Source: JACQNR01 sp049515175
GTDB lineage: Bacteria; Acidobacteriota; Terriglobia; UBA7540
Assembly: GCA_049515175.1 (NCBI GenBank)
Contig: JBEKUI010000102.1
Span: 1-13,885, forward strand
Reading direction: 5' to 3'
DNA: 13,885 nt
The translations under genes were made by a program, and so were the position numbers. Shown here one piece after another: positions 6,768-13,369 of this stretch. The notes under the pieces are model-generated. The model was not told the origin of the DNA. It searched no databases and saw only the letters and a program-made list of their open reading frames with translations. Positions within the stretch are counted from its first letter, which is position 1, and the number at the start of each line of letters is the position of its first letter.

Positions 6768-7622
6768 TCAATGCACGGGTTCGGGAACGGAAGGAGCGTG
6801 ATCGGACACGCGCGGGCTCTGCTGCATCCGGTAGAGGTGGTTCAGCGGCATGCGGCCGGGGCCGATGGGATAGGCCTTGCGAATCGCCTCAGTCACGAAT
6901 GCCTTGGCGTAAACCACCGCCTCCCGCAGCGAGCGTCCGTGGGCGAGATTGGCGGCAATCGCCGAGGCGAAGGTGCAGCCGGTGCCGTGCGTATTGTCGG
7001 GCTTGATACGATCGCCGGCGAAGACTTCAAACCCGGAGCCGTCAAAGAAGACGTCCGTGGCCTTGTCGAGGTGACCGCCGGTTATGACCACGGCGTGTGC
7101 GCCCAGTTCCGCCAACCGGGTGGCGGCGGCTTTCATCCCTTCGACGTTTTCGACCTTCAAGCCAGTCAACGCGGCCGCCTCGTCGCAATTGGGCGTGATC
7201 AGCCCCACCCGGCTGAGCAGATGCTGGCGCAGATAGATGATCCCCTCTTCATCGAGCAGGGCCGCGCCGCTTGTGGAACGGATGACGGGATCGAGCACCG
7301 AAGGCAGGGCGGCGTTCGCCTCCAAGATCGAATGCACCACTTCGGCATGGGCGCGCGAGGCGAGCATGCCAACCTTGATCGCTTTCACGTTTCCGTCGGC
7401 CAGCAGGTTCGCGAGGGATATCCTCAGGATTTCCGCATCAACGCCATGAACGGCGGCGACACCCTGGGTGTTCTGAACCGTCAGGGCAGTAATCGCCGCC
7501 ACCCCGTAACAGTTGTGGGCTGCCAGAGTCTTCAGGTCGGCGGTAATTCCGGCGCCGCTGGACGGGTCAAACCCGCCCACCGTGAGAACCACGGGAAGAG
7601 AAGGAGTCTGGTGGTGATCCAT
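6768..7622 (-). CDS. thiD: Hydroxymethylpyrimidine/phosphomethylpyrimidine kinase
   Basis: A 284-aa ribokinase-fold kinase that phosphorylates HMP and HMP-P to HMP-PP in thiamine synthesis, in the cytoplasm. Family motifs include TVGGFDPSSGAGITADLKT (14-32), VKAIKVGML (79-87), DPVIRSTSGAALL (111-123), ITPNCDEAAALTG (142-154) and the catalytic anion hole HGTGCTFASAIAANLA (212-227, with C216). Length is slightly over the usual 260-270 because of a His/Pro-rich tail. ATG 7622 is preferred; a TTG lies directly upstream. The Shine-Dalgarno is weak. A strong promoter lies about 40 bp upstream, leaving a leader of about 35 nt, too short for a TPP riboswitch. No other thi gene is nearby. Overlap with pyridoxine/pyridoxal kinase activity is possible in this family. 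Its stop is 8 bp from the convergent GltS-like stop. Confidence 0.95.
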   Translation of the reverse strand: MDHHQTPSLPVVLTVGGFDPSSGAGITADLKTLAAHNCYGVAAITALTVQNTQGVAAVHGVDAEILRISLANLLADGNVKAIKVGMLASRAHAEVVHSILEANAALPSVLDPVIRSTSGAALLDEEGIIYLRQHLLSRVGLITPNCDEAAALTGLKVENVEGMKAAATRLAELGAHAVVITGGHLDKATDVFFDGSGFEVFAGDRIKPDNTHGTGCTFASAIAANLAHGRSLREAVVYAKAFVTEAIRKAYPIGPGRMPLNHLYRMQQSPRVSDHAPSVPEPVH

Positions 7623-7663
7623 CAACTTTGCTGAACTGCCACTCTCGCGCCGAGCCTGGTGCG

Positions 7664-7691
7664 ATTATAGAAACCCACCCCGCGAAGTCAA
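7664..7691 (-). promoter_or_regulatory. thiD promoter (TTGACT-N16-TATAAT)
   Basis: On the minus strand TTGACT (7691-7686) and a consensus TATAAT (7669-7664) are separated by 16 bases. This places the transcript start near 7657, about 35 nt before ATG 7622. It is the best sigma-70-type promoter in the window. It shows that thiD is transcribed independently of the operon above it. Confidence 0.7.
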
Positions 7692-7729
7692 CAACGATTT
7701 GGGGATGGCCCGGCGTGGCCACCCGCACT

Positions 7730-8605
7730 CTATCGCCGCCCGCCGCCGGTGTCAGCCATCTCCACCTGCGTCTCCGAATCCACCTGTACGCGGATTGGCC
7801 CACTGACGGGCAGCCGGAGGGCGGGTGTCGTGGGCATCTCGGCGCGCAGCGTCTGGCGCAGCGTCGCGTGGTTCTGGAGGATTCGCCCGTCGTCCAGCGC
7901 AACCAGCGCCTGCCCCTCGCCTGTCCCCTCGATGCGGATATCGAGCTTCAGCCCCTGCGCCTCCAACTGGGAGAACGGTCCCGCCTGGCGAAGGCTTTCG
8001 AGTGAAGGCTTCATCAGGTTCGAGAATCGAAAGTCAATAATCGCCGCCTTCACGCCTGCCTGCCGGGTCTTGCCCACAAAACGCATCGTGCTTTCGCCCT
8101 GCACGGAGAACGGCGACGCGGTGCTCGCCGCTGCATCCAGTTTCTGCGTCCACTCTTCGCCTTTGCGGACGGGACGGTCAGGGTAGAGCGCGCTTCCTCC
8201 CATGTGTTCGAGGAAGATCTGAAGCATCTGCCGCCCGGTCTCGCGCATGGGTGGATCGAGCTCCTGGAACAAAGCCTCCGTGCCCTCGGAGCCGAGCAGC
8301 CGGCCAATCCGGTCGTAGCGCACCGTGAGCGTGCGGCCTTGGAGCTGCTTGATGAATTCCTCCTGCGCTTCGCGGGCCGTGCCTTGGAGGTCTTCAGGAA
8401 GCGCCTCGGCGAGATTGGATTCGAATTCGAAGCGGTCGAAGCGATTCTCCACTTCCGCGACGCCGTCGGCGCCGACCGCGCGCACGGTAACCGTATTCTG
8501 CTGCCGCGTGGTCAGTTCGGTGGGCAGGGGAGGCAGGAGGGCTTTCAGACCTTCGGGATTGGAGCTCACCGTGGCGCGCGTTTTGATCGTCGTTTGATAG
8601 ACCAT
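7730..8605 (-). CDS. Predicted exported protein of unknown function (DUF6263-like)
   Basis: From ATG 8605 the frame gives 291 aa. I do not recognise it firmly. The composition (long beta-rich stretches such as TVRYDRIGRLLGSEG, RPVRKGEEWTQKL, TMRFVGKTRQAGVKAAIIDFRF and IEGTGEGQALVALDDGRILQ) resembles DUF6263-type periplasmic or outer-surface proteins. The same frame is open well upstream of the ATG. Residues encoded at about 8719-8654 form a convincing signal peptide (KR-V-R-F, a hydrophobic core LAILAALVCAPA, then GHA before W), followed by a basic linker. There is no ATG, GTG or TTG before that signal; the only nearby candidates are CTG codons (8731, 8698). The real start is therefore probably non-canonical or hidden by a sequence error, and mature protein begins around 8653. 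It is last in the TPR/YHS operon. Confidence 0.7.
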   Translation of the reverse strand: MVYQTTIKTRATVSSNPEGLKALLPPLPTELTTRQQNTVTVRAVGADGVAEVENRFDRFEFESNLAEALPEDLQGTAREAQEEFIKQLQGRTLTVRYDRIGRLLGSEGTEALFQELDPPMRETGRQMLQIFLEHMGGSALYPDRPVRKGEEWTQKLDAAASTASPFSVQGESTMRFVGKTRQAGVKAAIIDFRFSNLMKPSLESLRQAGPFSQLEAQGLKLDIRIEGTGEGQALVALDDGRILQNHATLRQTLRAEMPTTPALRLPVSGPIRVQVDSETQVEMADTGGGRR

Positions 8606-8828
8606 CTGCTGCCCGAGCCGGTAGCGGCGCGCCAGACGCGTCTTCCCACCCCAGGCGTGGCCCGCGGGCGCGCAAACCAGCGCGGCGAGGATCGCCAGGC
8701 AAACTTGGAAGCGAACGCGCTTTCCTTGCAGGGGAGAGGCGAAACGCCGGCGCCCCCTTCCGGGAGAGCCTGCCTTGCAGCCCTCCGCCGGCGATGGCGG
8801 GGTGTAGCATCGCGAAGGAGCGATGGCT

Positions 8829-9125
8829 TTACGAATGGGTCGCCTCCGACTCGAACCGTTTCAGGCACTCTCGCGAGCAGAAATGGAGGGTCTCGTCGCC
8901 GCGCTGCAGGCGGTGAGAAAGTTCCGTGGAGACGAACATTCCGCAAACCGGGTCGCGTGCCGTCTCGCCGCGCAGGGCCGGCCCAGGGCCCTCTCGGGGA
9001 GCTTCGCGGGACCGGCGCGGAGAAGGCTGAGGATGTCCGCTCAGGGCCTGGAAGATCCTCCGCATCATCCAGCCCACCACCATGATGAGGATCAGATCGA
9101 AAAGGTAAGCAAGCAACCGCGCCAT
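8829..9125 (-). CDS. Membrane-anchored YHS-domain protein
   Basis: A 98-aa protein. Residues 4-21 (LLAYLFDLILIMVVGWMM) form one membrane segment followed by positive charges (RR), then a Pro/Arg/Ser-rich linker (30-55), then a YHS-type domain. That domain runs from DPVCGMFVS (58-66) through H71 and LHFCSRECLKRF (80-91), with C61, C83 and C87 as likely metal ligands. YHS domains occur in metal-handling proteins and on the ends of P-type copper ATPases. Here the domain is tethered to the membrane on its own. The start is ATG 9125. The stop of the TPR gene is about 40 bp upstream on the same strand, so the two are likely cotranscribed. Metal identity and function are not determined. Confidence 0.75.
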   Translation of the reverse strand: MARLLAYLFDLILIMVVGWMMRRIFQALSGHPQPSPRRSREAPREGPGPALRGETARDPVCGMFVSTELSHRLQRGDETLHFCSRECLKRFESEATHS

Positions 9126-9166
9126 GAGTTTTCAGATGTCCGTGCCGGGAAGAGGGATGGCTGGCC

Positions 9167-9817
9167 TTAACGGCCGGCCTGCGAGCTCGCGCCCGAGGCG
9201 CCTGCCGCGTCCAGCCGTTTCTTCATATTGTCGAGGCCCGGATAGCTGGGATTCATTTTGTTGAGCCGCTCCCAGGCCTGTCGGGCGCCCGCCAGATCGT
9301 GCGTCCCGTCCAACTGGACCACAATGGAATTGAAGATCGTCGGCTGATGATTGGGGTCCGCCTCCAGAGACTTGCGGTACTCGCGCATCGCGTCCTGAGG
9401 CCGCCCCAGGTTGTAGTAGGCCGTCCCCAGGTCGGTGCGGGCGCTGACGTTCTTGGGATCGAGTTCCAGCGCCTTCTGATACCACTCGATAGCCTTCTGC
9501 CATTGCTGCTGATCGTACAGGTAGTTGGCGAACTTCAGGCGCGGTTCGGGATCATTGGGGTTCTGCGCTGACTGCTCTTCCAGGGTTTTGACCACCGCGC
9601 TGGTGTCGATGGGAGGATGACCTTGGGGCAGACCCTGCCCCATGCCTGCGCCGCCCGCTCCGGGCATGGCTGCGCCCTCCGTAGTTTCATCATGAACATG
9701 GGGCGTGCTGGCGGCGCGCTTCTGGGCGTTCCAGTTCAACTGCGCGTCGGTGATGTATCCGGCAAGAAATCCGACGGCAAGAAATACGATGGCCGTAATA
9801 ATCGTTTCCCTCTTCAC
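9167..9817 (-). CDS. Membrane-anchored TPR protein
   Basis: A 216-aa protein with one N-terminal membrane segment (residues 6-22, IITAIVFLAVGFLAGYI), then a His/Gly/Met-rich linker (38-68) and three to four tetratricopeptide repeats. The TPRs are clearest at 93-122 (LKFANYLYDQQQWQKAIEWY then KALELDP) and 127-155 (RTDLGTAYYNLGRPQDAMRE then YRKSLEADP), with a partial repeat after that. TPRs bind other proteins, so this is probably an envelope scaffold; it resembles CcmH/CycH-type TPR proteins but no cytochrome-maturation genes are nearby. The start is GTG 9817, set by AGAGGA six bases upstream. An extended -10 promoter precedes it. It is the first gene of a three-gene minus-strand operon. Confidence 0.85.
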   Translation of the reverse strand: MKRETIITAIVFLAVGFLAGYITDAQLNWNAQKRAASTPHVHDETTEGAAMPGAGGAGMGQGLPQGHPPIDTSAVVKTLEEQSAQNPNDPEPRLKFANYLYDQQQWQKAIEWYQKALELDPKNVSARTDLGTAYYNLGRPQDAMREYRKSLEADPNHQPTIFNSIVVQLDGTHDLAGARQAWERLNKMNPSYPGLDNMKKRLDAAGASGASSQAGR

Positions 9818-9852
9818 GGTACGTCCTCTCGAAAAATGAGCAAATTCGTATC

Positions 9853-9861
9853 AGTATAGCA
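9853..9861 (-). promoter_or_regulatory. Extended -10 promoter of the TPR/YHS operon
   Basis: The minus strand reads TGCTATACT, an extended -10 (TG-n-TATACT), with no recognisable -35 at 16-18 bases. The transcript would start near 9846, about 30 nt before GTG 9817. Confidence 0.45.
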
Positions 9862-9900
9862 CGCCCGCGCGGCAGGCCGGCGCGAGCTGCGCGCCAACCA

Positions 9901-9937
9901 TTGACCGCCGCGCGCGCCGGCGTTAGGCTTCGAAGCC
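9901..9937 (+). promoter_or_regulatory. Candidate promoter with overlapping palindrome, desulfurase-like gene
   Basis: TTGACC (9901-9906), 17 bases, then TAGGCT (9924-9929). A perfect 12-bp palindrome GGCTTCGAAGCC (9926-9937) overlaps the -10 and the expected start site. It is flanked by an outer inverted repeat CGCCGGC/GCCGGCG (9915-9921 and 9935-9941). The arrangement would suit a repressor operator, or alternatively a hairpin at the 5' end of the transcript. Confidence 0.35.
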
Positions 9938-9984
9938 GGCGACTTTTCGCTGGTCTACATTTCGGGTCATTACGGGAGTCCTTC

Positions 9985-11238
9985 ATGCCCACCTTCGATA
10001 TCGACTGGGTCCGCGCACAATTCCCCCCTCTATGGCAGGAGGTCAGCGGACAGCCAGCGGTCTTCTTCGATGCGCCGGGAGGCACGCAGGTGCCGCAGCG
10101 CGTGATTGACGCGATGCGCGACTACCTGGCGACCTCGAACTCTAACACCCACGGCGCCTTCATCACCAGCCGGCGCAGTGACGAGATCCTCGTCGCCGCG
10201 CACTCCGCCGTCGCCGATCTGCTCGGCTGCGACGCGGACGAAGTCGTCTTCGGCCCCAACATGACCACGCTCACCTTCGCTCTGAGCCGCGCCATCGGCC
10301 GCGAACTGAAATCCGGCGACGAGCTGATCGTGACGCATCTCGACCACAACGCCAACATCGCCCCCTGGACGGCGATCGAGGAGCTTGGCGCGATCGTCCG
10401 CTATGTGGACATTGACTGCGGGGATTGCACGCTGAACATGGAAGATTTGAAGCGCCAGCTTATTTCACGCACGCGCGTGGTCGCCGTCGGGTACGCAGCG
10501 AACGCGGTCGGCACCATCAACGATGTTGCCGAAATCGTGCGCAGGGCGCATCGCGTCGGCGCCCTCGCGTTCGTTGACGCCGTGCACTACGCGCCGCATG
10601 GCCCCATCGACGTCCGGGCGCTGGACTGCGATTTCCTGGTCTGCTCTTCCTACAAGTTCTTCGGCCCGCACTGCGGCGCGCTTTATGGAAAGCGCGAACA
10701 CCTGGAACGTCTACGCCCTTACAAGGTTCGCCCTGCGTCCGAGAAGATCCCTGACCGATGGGAAACCGGAACGCAGAATCACGAAGGCCAGGCCGGCGTC
10801 ACCGCGGCGATCGATTACCTGGCGGAATTGGGCCGCCGCTGCGGAAGCCCTCCGACGTCCTCGCGCCGCGAGCAACTGCTCGCCGCCTACGGAGCCATTC
10901 GCGATTACGAGCGCGGGCTTTCGGTGAGACTCATCGAAGGACTGGTCAAGATTCCGGGGCTGACATTTTACGGCATCCGAGAACCGGAGCGTTTTGACCA
11001 GCGAACCCCGACGGTCGCGATTCGCATGGAAGGTCACACGCCGCGCGAGCTGGCGGAGTATCTCGGCGTTCGCGGCATCTTCACCTGGGACGGAAACTAC
11101 TACGCAATCAATCTGACGGAGCGGCTGGGCGTCGAATCGAGCGGCGGCATGCTGCGCATCGGCCTCGCTCACTACAACACCGCAGACGAAGTTGACCGCC
11201 TGCTCGCCGCCTTGAAGGCCATCGGCAGAAAGGGCTGA
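9985..11238 (+). CDS. Cysteine-desulfurase-like class V aminotransferase (VC1184-type), no catalytic Cys
   Basis: A 417-aa PLP enzyme of the SufS/CsdA-like aminotransferase class V family, closest in style to the VC1184-type subfamily. Motifs: FFDAPGGTQVPQRV (27-40), SNSNTHGAF (51-59), THLDHNANIAPW (117-128), FVDAVHYAPHGPIDV (196-210), and the Schiff-base lysine K224 in CSSYKFFGPHCGALYGK (220-236). True group II desulfurases have a loop with the catalytic Cys (RxGxxCA). Here the corresponding loop reads FTWDGNYYA (366-374), with no cysteine. Other cysteines exist (C220, C230) but are not in that loop. It may therefore be a desulfurase with altered mechanism, a selenocysteine lyase-like enzyme, or an aminotransferase or lyase of another substrate. 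ATG 9985 has GGGAG six bases upstream; 28 more residues are open 5' but lack a good ribosome site. No iscU/suf genes adjoin. Confidence 0.88.
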   Translation: MPTFDIDWVRAQFPPLWQEVSGQPAVFFDAPGGTQVPQRVIDAMRDYLATSNSNTHGAFITSRRSDEILVAAHSAVADLLGCDADEVVFGPNMTTLTFALSRAIGRELKSGDELIVTHLDHNANIAPWTAIEELGAIVRYVDIDCGDCTLNMEDLKRQLISRTRVVAVGYAANAVGTINDVAEIVRRAHRVGALAFVDAVHYAPHGPIDVRALDCDFLVCSSYKFFGPHCGALYGKREHLERLRPYKVRPASEKIPDRWETGTQNHEGQAGVTAAIDYLAELGRRCGSPPTSSRREQLLAAYGAIRDYERGLSVRLIEGLVKIPGLTFYGIREPERFDQRTPTVAIRMEGHTPRELAEYLGVRGIFTWDGNYYAINLTERLGVESSGGMLRIGLAHYNTADEVDRLLAALKAIGRKG

Positions 11239-11244
11239 CGACGA

Positions 11245-11266
11245 ATCCGCCGCGGGCGAAGCGGAT
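11245..11266 (+). terminator. Hairpin after the desulfurase-like gene (weak terminator candidate)
   Basis: ATCCGC (11245-11250) and GCGGAT (11261-11266) can form a 6-bp stem a few bases after the stop codon. There is no T tract after it, so intrinsic termination is doubtful. Confidence 0.2.
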
Positions 11267-11309
11267 CTCAACCGCACAGGGTCAGGACACGACGACCGCA
11301 CGGCCTGCC

Positions 11310-11338
11310 TTGACAGGGCTTCGCGTGGATGGCAAGAT
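11310..11338 (+). promoter_or_regulatory. Candidate promoter of tRNA-Leu
   Basis: A perfect TTGACA (11310-11315), a 17-base spacer and CAAGAT (11333-11338, keeping the key A and AT positions of TATAAT). The transcript would start near 11345, giving a 5' leader of about 60 nt with an 8-bp hairpin before the tRNA at 11408. Confidence 0.45.
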
Positions 11339-11345
11339 GAGGAAT

Positions 11346-11385
11346 TGCCTCGGAACGGAAATCCATTCCTGTGGGTCCCGAGGCA
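11346..11385 (+). other. 8-bp inverted repeat in tRNA leader
   Basis: TGCCTCGG (11346-11353) is exactly complementary to CCGAGGCA (11378-11385) with a 24-base loop that itself contains GGAA/TTCC. A second small hairpin, GCAGC-GTC-GCTGC, follows at 11383-11395. The structure begins right at the predicted transcript start and ends about 20 bases before the mature tRNA. It may be a precursor leader fold or a remnant element. Confidence 0.4.
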
Positions 11386-11407
11386 GCGTCGCTGCACATG
11401 GGTTTGT

Positions 11408-11494
11408 GCCGAAGTGGCGGAATTGGCAGACGCGCTACATTCAGGGTGTAGTTCCCGTCAGGGAGTGGAGGTTCGAGTCCTCTCTTCGGCACCA
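11408..11494 (+). tRNA. tRNA-Leu (anticodon CAG)
   Basis: An 87-nt class II tRNA with encoded CCA. The acceptor stem GCCGAAG (11408-11414) pairs with CTTCGGC (11484-11490), followed by discriminator A and CCA (11491-11494). The anticodon arm is CTACA-TTCAGGG-TGTAG, giving anticodon CAG and decoding CUG. The long variable arm has a CCC/GGG stem, as expected for Leu. The T loop TTCGAGT is standard. Confidence 0.96.
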
Positions 11495-11548
11495 AGTTCC
11501 CGGGTCAAACCTTTTCCGCGTTAATCCCCAAAGCTTCACTGAACGATC

Positions 11549-13258
11549 TCACTTCCCGGGCATCGGTGAAGGTTCCGGAGTGGCAGCGCCATCTTTGCGC
11601 GGTGAGGAGGCGCCGTAGTTGACCCCCGCAGCGGAGTCGTGCATTACCACCTGGCCCCCGCCAAACCAGGAAGAGTAGTCCCCGCGCACATCGAGCTTGT
11701 GGCCGCGCCGGACGAGCTCTTCGCGCACAGCAGCGGGCACGCGCCCCTCGATCATAAATTGACAGCTCCCAAATTCCAGCCGGGTGAAGCGCGGCGCTTC
11801 GAGCGCGGCCTGGATGTTCATGCCGTGGTCCACGACGTTGGAGACGAACTGCGCGTGGGCCTGCGGCTGGTTGAGCCCGCCCATAATGCCGAAGCCCACG
11901 TGGAGATTTCCCTTTTCCATAAAGCCCGGAATGATGGTGTGGAAGGGGCGCTTGCGCGGCGCCAGCACGTTGGGATGACCCACATCGAGCACGAATCCCG
12001 CGCCCCGGTTCTGCAGCGGAAATCCAAAATCATCCACGATGACGCCGGAGCCGAACAGGCTCGCCACACTCTGAATCAGCGAGACGATGTTCCCCTCCTT
12101 GTCGACAGCGGTGAGGTAGACGGTGTCCGTCCCGTAGTGCGCCGCGTCGCCCGGCTCGACGTCGCAGTGGGCCTGTTTCAAGTCGATGGTGGCGCCGCGT
12201 GCGGCGGCGAATTCCTTGGAGAGAATGCCCTTCACCGGAACCTTGGCAAACTTCGGGTCGGCGTTGTAGCGCCGCAGGTCCGCGTAGGCAAGCTTCTGCG
12301 CCTCCATCTTGACGTGAAAGGCGTCAGCGCTGGCAAAGCCCCAGTCGGGAATCGGAAACTTCTCGAAGATGTTCAGCATTTCGAGCACTGCCATGCCCTG
12401 ACCGTTGGGCGGCAGCTCATAAACCGTCCAGCCGCGGTAGGTGGTTGAAATCGGCTCCACCCATTCCGGCCGGAAATCCGCCAGATCCGCTGCGGTCATC
12501 ACACCGCCCAGGCGCTCCGAGGTCTTGAGGATTGCCTGGGCGATTGCGCCGCGATAGAAAACCTCCGGCCCGCCCTGGGCGATCAGTTCCAGCGCCCGCG
12601 CGTATTCCGGATTGTGAAAAACTTCGCCGACCTTCGGAGTTTCACCGTTGACCAGGAAGACGCGCCGGCCGTTGGCGTCCTTTTCCATTGCGGCCTTCTC
12701 GGATCGCCAATAAGTCTCCACAACCTCGGTAACCGGGAATCCGTTGCGGGCGTAGTAGATCGCTGGCTGAAAGAGCTCCGCCCAGGGCAGCTTGCCGAAT
12801 TTCTTGTGCAGCGCTTCCCAGCCGCGCACGCAGCCCGGCACCGTAACGGAGAAGATTCCCTGGCCGGGCATGTGGCTGACGCCTTTTTGCTTCAGCAGTT
12901 CCGGCGTGAGCTTTTCCGGCGCCCAGCCACTGGAATTGAGTCCCGCGAGCTTCGCGCTTTTCGCGTCCCACTCAATGGCGAACAGGTCTCCGCCGATTCC
13001 ATCCATCATCGGCTCGACCACGCCCAGCACGGCGTTGGCGGCGATGGCGGCGTCGGCGGCCGAGCCTCCGCGCGCCAGGATTTGCGCCCCTGCCTGCGAA
13101 GCAAGCGCCTGGCTGGTGGCCACGATACCCAGCCGCGAGATGACCATCGAGCGCGCCTGTGAGCGGTCCATTTGATCGGAGAGGCGCTGGGCCTGGAGAG
13201 CATCGAAAGGTGAAAGGCTCATGAGGAATCCCACAAGAATCAATATTCGCCATCGCAT
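11549..13258 (-). CDS. ggt: Gamma-glutamyltransferase (secreted)
   Basis: A 569-aa Ntn-hydrolase that cleaves or transfers the gamma-glutamyl group of glutathione and related peptides outside the cytoplasm. Residues 1-23 are a signal peptide (hydrophobic RILILVGFLMSL, cleavage after LQA). Family blocks: ATSQALASQAGAQIL (47-61), DGIGGDLFAI (86-95), GFPVTEVV (173-180), ELPPNGQGM (281-289), and the autoprocessing site GTDTVYLTAVD, where T379 should become the nucleophile of the small subunit. Downstream are LQNRGAGF (415-422), RPFHTIIP (437-444), GIMGGLNQPQAH (457-468) and the YGASSPRKDGAA end. The DTVY and MGGLNQPQAH forms resemble YwrD-like members rather than E. coli Ggt (TTHYSVVD, SPGG). The C-terminal tail is Pro/Glu-rich. 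ATG 13258 has no Shine-Dalgarno and may be translated nearly leaderless. Confidence 0.93.
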   Translation of the reverse strand: MRWRILILVGFLMSLSPFDALQAQRLSDQMDRSQARSMVISRLGIVATSQALASQAGAQILARGGSAADAAIAANAVLGVVEPMMDGIGGDLFAIEWDAKSAKLAGLNSSGWAPEKLTPELLKQKGVSHMPGQGIFSVTVPGCVRGWEALHKKFGKLPWAELFQPAIYYARNGFPVTEVVETYWRSEKAAMEKDANGRRVFLVNGETPKVGEVFHNPEYARALELIAQGGPEVFYRGAIAQAILKTSERLGGVMTAADLADFRPEWVEPISTTYRGWTVYELPPNGQGMAVLEMLNIFEKFPIPDWGFASADAFHVKMEAQKLAYADLRRYNADPKFAKVPVKGILSKEFAAARGATIDLKQAHCDVEPGDAAHYGTDTVYLTAVDKEGNIVSLIQSVASLFGSGVIVDDFGFPLQNRGAGFVLDVGHPNVLAPRKRPFHTIIPGFMEKGNLHVGFGIMGGLNQPQAHAQFVSNVVDHGMNIQAALEAPRFTRLEFGSCQFMIEGRVPAAVREELVRRGHKLDVRGDYSSWFGGGQVVMHDSAAGVNYGASSPRKDGAATPEPSPMPGK

Positions 13259-13269
13259 AGAACTAGGAG

Positions 13270-13297
13270 TTTACAGATTGTGAAACGAAGTTTTCAA
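13270..13297 (-). promoter_or_regulatory. Candidate ggt promoter (TTGAAA-N16-TGTAAA)
   Basis: Minus-strand TTGAAA (13297-13292) and TGTAAA (13275-13270) are 16 bases apart. The transcript would begin about 4-6 nt before ATG 13258, which agrees with the lack of a ribosome binding site and suggests a near-leaderless mRNA. Confidence 0.4.
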
Positions 13298-13331
13298 CCC
13301 ATTCCTTCGGCGCGCCGAGGCAGAAGAGCTT

Positions 13332-13354
13332 ACCCGCCCGGCGGGTGTTACACT
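13332..13354 (+). promoter_or_regulatory. rnr upstream element: palindrome plus extended -10
   Basis: An exact inverted repeat ACCCGCC-C-GGCGGGT (13332-13346) runs into an extended -10, TG-t-TACACT (13346-13354). Transcription would start near 13361, at the GGAGAAG Shine-Dalgarno of rnr. The palindrome, with a single-base centre, is more likely a protein site than an RNA hairpin. Confidence 0.35.
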
Positions 13355-13369
13355 CTTCCCGGAGAAGCC

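Noticed and set aside
6755..6770. Bidirectional terminator between the GltS-like gene and thiD
   Set aside because: Only 8 bp separate the stop codons, and no hairpin with a T tract is visible.
5653..6771. 372-codon minus-strand frame opposite the GltS-like gene
   Set aside because: Antisense shadow produced by high GC at third positions; the plus-strand protein has conserved FMN and substrate loops.
6615..7634. 339-codon plus-strand frame opposite thiD
   Set aside because: Shadow of thiD, whose ribokinase-family motifs are unambiguous.
7623..7663. TPP riboswitch before thiD
   Set aside because: The leader from the predicted start site is only about 35 nt, and no THI-box-like CTGAGA or ACCTGATCTGG elements are seen.
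13304..13320. TCGGCGCGCCGA palindrome as a terminator
   Set aside because: No T tract on either strand and it lies in a divergent intergenic region, so a terminator is not expected there.
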